11,470 bases of DNA from an uncultured Eubacteriales bacterium (GTDB lineage: Bacteria > Bacillota > Clostridia > Christensenellales > Borkfalkiaceae): assembly GCA_949745625.1 (NCBI GenBank), contig CATJZR010000117.1, positions 1 to 11,470 on the forward strand, written 5' to 3'. Shown here in pieces: positions 1 through 4,671 of this stretch. A program made the position numbers and the translations under genes. The notes under the pieces were generated by a model, which did no database searches, was not told where the DNA came from, and worked only from the letters and a program-made list of their open reading frames with translations. Numbering within the stretch: position 1 is the stretch's first letter; each line of letters opens with the position of its first letter.

Positions 1-204
1 GTTGCAGGCAATGCAAACGTATTCGTATTCCCCAATATAAACGCAGGGAACATAGGCTATAAAATAGCGGAGCGTTTCGGCGGATATATGGCAGTAGGTC
101 CCATTTGTCAGGGTTTTGCAAAGCCCTTGAACGACCTTTCGAGGGGTTGCAGCGTCGAGGATATAGTTGCAACGGTTGCCGTCACGGCATTACAGGCAGA
201 ATAA
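1..204 (+). CDS. pta: Phosphate acetyltransferase, C-terminal end (partial)
   Basis: This is the last 67 codons of phosphate acetyltransferase, which converts acetyl-CoA and phosphate to acetyl phosphate and CoA in the cytoplasm. The reading frame is open from base 1 to TAA at 202-204. The visible residues carry the family's conserved C-terminal block: an NAGNIGYK stretch, then GPICQGFAKPLNDLSRG, then a CSVEDIV segment and a short alanine/valine-rich tail. These match the substrate-binding half of Pta enzymes. The N-terminal part lies upstream of the window, so total length and promoter cannot be judged. The stop codon is 16 bases before the ackA start, which is the usual pta-ackA operon order, so the two should be co-transcribed. 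Confidence 0.93.
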   Translation, partial: VAGNANVFVFPNINAGNIGYKIAERFGGYMAVGPICQGFAKPLNDLSRGCSVEDIVATVAVTALQAE

Positions 205-220
205 ATTACAGAGGTACTAT

Positions 221-1417
221 ATGAAAATTTTAGTTATCAACGCGGGAAGCTCGTCGCTTAAATATCAGCTTTTCGATATGGAAACGGAAAAGGTGCTTGC
301 AAAAGGCGGCTGCGAAAGAATAGGTATTAGCGGCTCGCTTTTAAAGGCAAAGGGAAACGGAGCGGAAAAGGTTTACGAGCAGGATATGCCAAACCATAAA
401 ATTGCGATTAAGCTCGTGCTTGACGCGCTGCTCGACGGAGAAATCGGCGTAATCAAGTCAATGACCGAAATCGACGCTGTCGGTCACAGGGTGGTTGCAA
501 GCGGAGAATATTTCAAAAAGGCGACTTTGGTCACGCCCGACGTAATGAAAACGCTTGAAGAAAAGACTTTCGAGCTCGGTCCCCTTCACAATCCCGCTGC
601 GGCTACGGGCGTAAGAGCGTGTATGGAGGTTATGCCCGGCAAACCTATGGTTTTGGTGTTTGATTCCTCGTTCCACTCGACTATGCCGCCAAAGGCTTTC
701 CTTTATGGAATAGATTACGACGACTATAAAAAGTACTCCGTAAGGAAATACGGTGCGCATGGCACAAGTCATAAATATGTATCGCAGGAAGCTGCAAAAT
801 TCCTCGGCAAAAAGGCAGAGGAACTTAAAATCGTTACATGTCATTTGGGCAACGGCTCGTCGATTACTGCAGTCGACGGTGGAAAATGTATTGATACTTC
901 TATGGGCTTTACCCCGCTTGCGGGTGTGCTTATGGGGACGCGTTCTGGTGACATCGACGCGTCAGCTGTCGAGTTTCTTGCAAGAAAGAAAGGAATGAGT
1001 CACGCGGATACTGTTACCTATCTCAATAAAAAGTGCGGGGTTGCTGGTGTTTCCGGAGTTTCAAGCGATTTCAGAGATTTGTGCGCGGGCGCGGAGGCGG
1101 GCAATGAAAGATGCTCGCTCGCGCTTGATATGTTTGCCTATCAGACGAAGAAGTTTGTCGGCGCTTACGCTGCCGCAATGGGAGGGCTCGACTGTATCGT
1201 TTTCACCGCAGGAATAGGTGAAAATACGCCCACGGTTCGCGCGGACGTATGTCACGGGCTCGAGTTCCTCGGTGTCAGGTTCGACGACAAGGCTAATGAA
1301 GCTAAAAACGACGGTTCGATAAGAGTTTTGTCAACGAAGGATTCGAAAGTCGCCGTACTCGTAATCCCCACCAACGAAGAATTGGTAATTGCAAGGGAAA
1401 CGGCTGAACTTTTATAA
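221..1417 (+). CDS. ackA: Acetate kinase
   Basis: Acetate kinase (398 aa, normal family length) transfers phosphate from acetyl phosphate to ADP, giving acetate and ATP, and completes the Pta-AckA route. The N-terminal strand MKILVINAGSSSLK holds the conserved Asn7 and phosphate-binding serines. GHRVVASG (residues 88-95) supplies a substrate-binding Arg. LGPLHNPA, VFDSSFHSTMP, YGAHGTSH, LGNGSS and MGTRSGDID follow in the order expected for the ASKHA fold, and FTAGIGEN and TNEELVIARE close the C-terminal half, with the metal-binding Glu near residue 386. The ATG at 221 is preferred because GAGG lies about 6 bases upstream and the protein then begins exactly at the conserved first strand. The in-frame ATG at 167 lies inside pta and would add 18 unrelated residues. 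No terminator follows, so transcription may run into the next genes. Confidence 0.97.
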   Translation: MKILVINAGSSSLKYQLFDMETEKVLAKGGCERIGISGSLLKAKGNGAEKVYEQDMPNHKIAIKLVLDALLDGEIGVIKSMTEIDAVGHRVVASGEYFKKATLVTPDVMKTLEEKTFELGPLHNPAAATGVRACMEVMPGKPMVLVFDSSFHSTMPPKAFLYGIDYDDYKKYSVRKYGAHGTSHKYVSQEAAKFLGKKAEELKIVTCHLGNGSSITAVDGGKCIDTSMGFTPLAGVLMGTRSGDIDASAVEFLARKKGMSHADTVTYLNKKCGVAGVSGVSSDFRDLCAGAEAGNERCSLALDMFAYQTKKFVGAYAAAMGGLDCIVFTAGIGENTPTVRADVCHGLEFLGVRFDDKANEAKNDGSIRVLSTKDSKVAVLVIPTNEELVIARETAELL

Positions 1418-1429
1418 AATGCCCGCAAA

Positions 1430-1479
1430 AAAAGTTGACAAAGTTATTAACCTATAATATAATTTTAAAGTCAACTTTT
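1430..1479. repeat. Inverted repeat bracketing the yceD promoter
   Basis: AAAAGTTGAC at 1430-1439 and GTCAACTTTT at 1470-1479 are perfect 10-bp reverse complements 30 bases apart. The left arm covers the -35 hexamer and the right arm lies on the predicted transcription start, so the pair encloses the whole promoter. It could be a two-site operator, or a weak hairpin ending read-through from ackA. The sequence does not tell which. Confidence 0.55.
1435..1463 (+). promoter_or_regulatory. Perfect sigma-A promoter for yceD-rpmF
   Basis: TTGACA at 1435-1440 and TATAAT at 1458-1463 are separated by exactly 17 bases, so both hexamers and the spacing match the vegetative consensus. A second TATAAT at 1453-1458 would leave only 12 bases and is less likely to be used. 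The predicted start is near 1470, leaving a 5' leader of about 13 bases before the yceD ATG. The promoter sits just after ackA and lets yceD-rpmF be made independently of pta-ackA. Confidence 0.85.
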
Positions 1480-1482
1480 GAT

Positions 1483-1890
1483 ATGAAAATAGAAGTCAAA
1501 AAGCTAAACGCATTAAAAAAATATTCGGGCGTTTTCGAATTCGATTATCAGCCACCCGAGAATATATGTATGGTTCCGCTCTGTAAGATAGACGGAAGCG
1601 TTAAGGTTCAGGGAAGCTACGACATTTACGAGGACGACAGCGTAGGCGTTAGCTTTACTGTGAAGTACGGCATTACGGGGCAGTGTTCATACTGTTTAAA
1701 GGATGCCGCCACAAAAGTAGAGCAAGTATTTGACGTGCTGTTTGTTACGGAAGATGACCCCGATAACTATCGCTACGACGGTATAAATATTAATTTAAAG
1801 ACCGCCGTAGACGATGCAATACTTTTCAGTCAGCCAAACGTGTTGTTATGCAGAGAGGACTGTACGGGTATTGATTTAAACAATAAGTAA
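1483..1890 (+). CDS. yceD: YceD/DUF177 family protein, ribosome-linked
   Basis: A 135-residue DUF177 (YceD) protein. The family is typically encoded just upstream of rpmF and has been linked to 23S rRNA accumulation, but its biochemical role is not settled. The visible family pattern is an N-terminal strand-rich part (MKIEVKKLNALKKYSG), a central C68-S-Y-C71 pair, an acidic loop, then a C-terminal LKTAVDDAILFSQP helix and the LCREDCTG motif with C123 and C127. The four cysteines could form a metal site (inference). The ATG at 1483 is chosen because the upstream in-frame TTG at 1435 is the promoter's -35 element and cannot be translated from that promoter. No Shine-Dalgarno sequence precedes 1483, and the leader would be only about 13 bases. 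rpmF follows 15 bases later. Confidence 0.88.
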   Translation: MKIEVKKLNALKKYSGVFEFDYQPPENICMVPLCKIDGSVKVQGSYDIYEDDSVGVSFTVKYGITGQCSYCLKDAATKVEQVFDVLFVTEDDPDNYRYDGININLKTAVDDAILFSQPNVLLCREDCTGIDLNNK

Positions 1891-1905
1891 TTAAGGAGTA
1901 AAATT

Positions 1906-2094
1906 ATGGCAGTACCTAAGTCAAAACAATCGAAGGCAAGGACTAATAGCAGATTTGCAAATTATAAGGCAACGGCTCCCACGCTTGTGGAATGCCCTCA
2001 TTGTCATTCGAAAATGCAGGCGCACAGAGTTTGCGGAAACTGCGGTTTTTATGATAAGGTCGAGGTAGTTTCTAAGGACGAAAAGAAAGACTAA
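1906..2094 (+). CDS. rpmF: 50S ribosomal protein L32 (zinc-type)
   Basis: L32 is a small protein of the large ribosomal subunit. The 62-residue product begins MAVPKSKQSKARTNSR, the conserved basic N-terminus that threads into rRNA. It then shows C30-P-H-C33 and C43-G-N-C46, the four-cysteine zinc ribbon of the 'C+' form of L32. The C-terminus is lysine- and acid-rich. AAGGAG at 1893-1898, 7 bases before the ATG, is a strong ribosome binding site. It directly follows yceD, a conserved pairing, and is transcribed from the promoter at 1435. Zinc-type L32 can have a cysteine-free paralogue expressed under zinc starvation elsewhere in a genome, but this window cannot show whether one exists. Confidence 0.97.
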   Translation: MAVPKSKQSKARTNSRFANYKATAPTLVECPHCHSKMQAHRVCGNCGFYDKVEVVSKDEKKD

Positions 2095-2106
2095 GCACTT
2101 TATGTA

Positions 2107-2142
2107 AATGGACTGCCTGCGGCAGTCCATTACTTTTATTTT
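2107..2142 (+). terminator. Hairpin between rpmF and asnS
   Basis: An 11-bp perfect stem (2107-2117 with 2121-2131) with a TGC loop is followed by a T-rich tract (TTTTATTTT, 2134-2142). The tract is interrupted by an A and runs directly into the asnS ribosome binding site. No promoter is evident between this hairpin and asnS, so it may be a leaky terminator that lowers read-through into asnS. Confidence 0.75.
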
Positions 2143-2154
2143 AGGAGAAGTAAA

Positions 2155-3531
2155 ATGCAGCATACCGACATAAAAGTTTTATTCAAAGACGGCGCGGAAT
2201 ATATCGGCAAACAGGTAACCGTTTGCGGCTGGGTCAGAACGTGGCGCGATTCGAAAAGTATTGCGTTTATCGAATTGAATGACGGCACGGCTTTAAAAAA
2301 TTTACAGCTTGTAATAGAAAAGGATAAGGTATCGGACAGCGAAGTGAAGCCCGCGCTCGTAGTGGGGGCGGCGCTTAAAGTTATAGGTAAATTTATTCCG
2401 TCGGAAAGGAACGGTTACGAAATGTCCGTTCAGTCGATAGAGGTTTTCGGCGGATGTCCTGCCGATTACCCCTTGCAGAAAAAGCATCATACCTTGGAGT
2501 TTTTGAGGACCATTCCGCATTTGAGACCCCGCACAAGATTTTTCGAGGCGGTGTTTGCGGTAAGAAACGCGCTTGCTTTCGCCATCCATAAATATTTCAA
2601 CGGTAACGGATATAAATACGTGCATACCCCGATTATTACCGGTAGCGATTGCGAGGGCGCGGGGGAAATGTTCCGCGTGACCACGCACGGCTGGAAAGGC
2701 GAATACAAGACCGAACAGGAATATTATGCGGACGACTTTTTCGGGGCAAAGGCGGGGCTTACCGTTTCGGGTCAGCTTGAAGGTGAATGTGCGGCAATGG
2801 GACTGGGTAAAATTTATACCTTCGGTCCGACCTTCCGCGCAGAGCACAGTAATACTACGCGCCACGCTGCGGAGTTCTGGCAGATAGAGCCCGAGGTCTG
2901 CTTCTGCGATTTGCACGATATAATTGAAATTGCAGAGGACTTTATTAAGTTTATTATAAAGGACATTATGGAAGCGTGCCCCGAAGAGCTTGCTTTCTTT
3001 GAAGAAAGAGTTGAAAAGGGGCTGCTTGAAAAGCTTAAAAGCGTCGTTGAAAGCGATTTCGGCAAGATAACTTATACCGAAGCGGTAGAGGTTCTGAAAA
3101 AGTCTGGCAAAGAATTTAAATATCCCGTCGAGTGGGGCAGCGATTTGCAGACCGAGCACGAGAGATACCTTACCGAAGAGTATTTTAAAAAGCCTGTTTT
3201 CGTAACCGATTACCCTGCGTCGATTAAGGCGTTTTATATGAAGCAGAATAAAGACGGTAAGACCGTTGCGGCAACCGACATGCTTGTTCCGGGAATAGGC
3301 GAGATAATCGGATGTAGCGAGCGCGAGGCGGACCTTGAAAAATTGAAGTCTGCAATGACAATTCGCAATATGCCGCTTGAAAGTTATACCGAATATCTCG
3401 ATACGCGCAAATACGGCTCTGTTCCGCACAGCGGCTTCGGGCTCGGATTTGAAAGAATGATTATGTACGTTACCGGCGTTCAGAATATCAGGGATACTCT
3501 TCTGTATCCCCGCACGGTAGGCGGACTTTAA
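2155..3531 (+). CDS. asnS: Asparaginyl-tRNA synthetase
   Basis: AsnRS (458 aa, typical length) is a class IIb synthetase that charges tRNA-Asn with asparagine using ATP. Residues about 17-115 form the N-terminal OB-fold anticodon-binding domain (VTVCGWVRTWRDSK and following). The catalytic domain starts near HLRPRTRFF and holds motif 2 at about residues 223-245 (FGPTFRAEHSNTTRHAAEFW). Motif 3, GLGFERM, is at about 429-435, and the protein ends in the usual NIRDTLLYPRT block. The HAAEFWQIEPE segment is typical of AsnRS rather than AspRS. AGGAG at 2143-2147 supports the ATG at 2155. No T-box leader is present, since the gap to rpmF holds only a hairpin. The asparaginase-family gene starts 8 bases after the stop, so the two are probably one operon. 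Confidence 0.97.
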   Translation: MQHTDIKVLFKDGAEYIGKQVTVCGWVRTWRDSKSIAFIELNDGTALKNLQLVIEKDKVSDSEVKPALVVGAALKVIGKFIPSERNGYEMSVQSIEVFGGCPADYPLQKKHHTLEFLRTIPHLRPRTRFFEAVFAVRNALAFAIHKYFNGNGYKYVHTPIITGSDCEGAGEMFRVTTHGWKGEYKTEQEYYADDFFGAKAGLTVSGQLEGECAAMGLGKIYTFGPTFRAEHSNTTRHAAEFWQIEPEVCFCDLHDIIEIAEDFIKFIIKDIMEACPEELAFFEERVEKGLLEKLKSVVESDFGKITYTEAVEVLKKSGKEFKYPVEWGSDLQTEHERYLTEEYFKKPVFVTDYPASIKAFYMKQNKDGKTVAATDMLVPGIGEIIGCSEREADLEKLKSAMTIRNMPLESYTEYLDTRKYGSVPHSGFGLGFERMIMYVTGVQNIRDTLLYPRTVGGL

Positions 3532-3543
3532 ATGGCTGTATGA
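3532..3543 (+). promoter_or_regulatory. Possible 3-codon coupling ORF before asparaginase gene
   Basis: ATG GCT GTA TGA immediately follows the asnS stop. Its TGA overlaps the asparaginase ATG (3540-3542) as ATGA. The only Shine-Dalgarno-like string nearby, AGGCGGA at 3519-3525, is 6 bases from this mini-ORF's ATG but 14 from the asparaginase ATG. It could therefore set up termination-reinitiation coupling. This is inferred from spacing only and may be chance. Confidence 0.3.
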
Positions 3544-4556
3544 ATAACAAAATTTGCGTAATATTTACCGGCGGCACTATAGGCTCATACGTAAACGGCG
3601 GCGTAGTTGACCTCGACAGCGAAACAAGCAGTCTGCTGATAACGAAATACCGCGAACGCTTCGGCGGCGCGATTGAGTTTGACGTGCTGCATCCGCTGAA
3701 TATTCTCAGCGAGAATATGCAGCCCGATGACCTTGAAACCATGGCAAACTGTATCCGTAGCGTCGATAAGAAGAAATACGACGGAATTATTCTTACGCAC
3801 GGCACGGACACGCTTTGTTTTACCGCAAATTATTTTTCTCAGATTTTCTGCGATATACCTATACCGCTCGTGCTTGTTTCAGCGCTTTATCCTATCGAAG
3901 ATGAGCGCAGTCGCGGCGTGGAAAATTTTGCGGGTGCAGTAACCTTTATAGAAAGCGTTGACTACGGAGGTGTATTCGTCAGCTTCGAGAACCATTCGGA
4001 AAACTGTAAAATACATCTCGGTAGCAGACTTACCTCGGCAACGCAGTGGCGTGGCGAATATGAAAGTATTTTAAACGTGCCTTACGGCGAAATAAGAGGG
4101 TGGCGGTTTGTTTATAACGAAAACCAGTATAACCCCACGCCGTCTGAGTTGCGCCGTCCGCGTGCCTCGTGTGACGCGCAGAAGCTTTGTACCGATATGG
4201 TAACGATTCAGGCACATTCTTTGCTTAATTTCGATTTTTATAGATTTAACGAGGTTAAGCCAAAAGCGGTTATGGTTCAGCTTTATCATAGCGGAACCGT
4301 CTGTACTGAAGGTGATAAGGCTAATTTTAAAAATTTCCTTGCATACTGTAAAAATCTTGGGATAGAGGTTGTTATTGCGACGGTGGACAGTAAAGCGCGC
4401 ACATACGGCAGCGCTTTGGGGCTAAAGGATATGTGTACCGTCGCCTACGATATAAGCTTTGAAATGGCTACCGTAAAGGCGCTTTTGGCGCTCGGGTCGG
4501 GCAAAAGCATTAAAAGCGAGCTTGATAAAAACTATTTTTTTGAAAAACTGCATTAA
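3540..4556 (+). CDS. ansA: L-asparaginase family protein, catalytic Lys not seen
   Basis: A 338-residue cytoplasmic protein of the bacterial L-asparaginase family (asparagine to aspartate and ammonia), most like the AnsA branch and without a signal peptide. The first signature, ICVIFTGGTIGS, supplies the nucleophile Thr13. The second, LTHGTDTL, supplies Thr89 and Asp90. The C-terminal YGSALGLKDMCTVAYDISFEMATVKALLAL matches the end of the family domain, which pairs across the dimer. By hand alignment to E. coli AnsA, the residue matching the catalytic Lys163 (GNRTTKA) falls on Ser166 (GSRLTSA). Activity may therefore be altered, or another residue may serve. The start at 3540 has a poorly spaced ribosome binding site, but no upstream in-frame start exists and residue 5 already enters the conserved first strand. 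It lies 8 bases after asnS and ends in a strong terminator. Confidence 0.88.
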   Translation: MNNKICVIFTGGTIGSYVNGGVVDLDSETSSLLITKYRERFGGAIEFDVLHPLNILSENMQPDDLETMANCIRSVDKKKYDGIILTHGTDTLCFTANYFSQIFCDIPIPLVLVSALYPIEDERSRGVENFAGAVTFIESVDYGGVFVSFENHSENCKIHLGSRLTSATQWRGEYESILNVPYGEIRGWRFVYNENQYNPTPSELRRPRASCDAQKLCTDMVTIQAHSLLNFDFYRFNEVKPKAVMVQLYHSGTVCTEGDKANFKNFLAYCKNLGIEVVIATVDSKARTYGSALGLKDMCTVAYDISFEMATVKALLALGSGKSIKSELDKNYFFEKLH

Positions 4557-4587
4557 AAAAGCTCTGATTTAATCGGAGCTTTTTTTC
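4554..4587 (+). terminator. Rho-independent terminator after the asparaginase gene
   Basis: GCTCTGAT (4561-4568) pairs with ATCGGAGC (4572-4579) through one G-T wobble around a TTA loop. It is flanked by an A run on the 5' side, including the asparaginase TAA, and by seven Ts (4580-4586). The A and T runs extend the stem and make it potentially bidirectional. It isolates the asnS operon from the copA promoter downstream. Confidence 0.92.
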
Positions 4588-4620
4588 GTTTTCATCATTG
4601 CATAAAAAATTTATACAAAC

Positions 4621-4659
4621 AGCATTTAATTCCTATTGACAAGATAGGAATTAAATGCT
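4621..4659. promoter_or_regulatory. Perfect 16-7-16 inverted repeat, candidate copA operator
   Basis: AGCATTTAATTCCTAT (4621-4636) and ATAGGAATTAAATGCT (4644-4659) are perfect reverse complements around TGACAAG. The dyad centre (4640) lies within the -35 element and the right arm reaches the first base of the -10. Bound protein would therefore block RNA polymerase. It is upstream of the predicted start, so it is not an RNA hairpin of copA. It does not match the copper-box pattern TACANNTGTA of CopY repressors. The adjacent ArsR-family protein is the obvious candidate ligand, although arsR's own upstream region lacks this sequence. Confidence 0.8.
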
Positions 4660-4664
4660 ATACT
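4636..4664 (+). promoter_or_regulatory. copA promoter, extended -10, predicted leaderless start
   Basis: TTGACA at 4636-4641, a 17-base spacer and TATACT at 4659-4664, with an upstream TG at 4656-4657 (extended -10), make a strong sigma-A promoter. The normal start point, about 7 bases after the -10, falls at 4671-4672, on or next to the A of the copA ATG. The resulting mRNA would be leaderless. A strong promoter covered by a palindrome suggests repression that is relieved by metal. Confidence 0.85.
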
Positions 4665-4671
4665 GATTACG

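Noticed and set aside
167..220. Upstream in-frame ATG for ackA adding 18 residues
   Set aside because: It lies inside pta, has no ribosome site, and the extra residues match nothing in acetate kinases, while 221 has GAGG and starts at the conserved strand.
1435..1482. TTG at 1435 as the yceD start
   Set aside because: It is the -35 hexamer of the promoter, and the family N-terminus begins at 1483.
2302..3429. 375-codon open frame on the minus strand across asnS
   Set aside because: It is antisense to a clear asnS. Its composition reads like a shadow frame and it has no recognisable domain or ribosome site.
4621..4664. MerR/CueR-type activator site at copA
   Set aside because: These regulators need a dyad inside a lengthened 19-20 bp spacer. 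Here the spacer is 17 and the dyad is centred on the -35, which fits a repressor.
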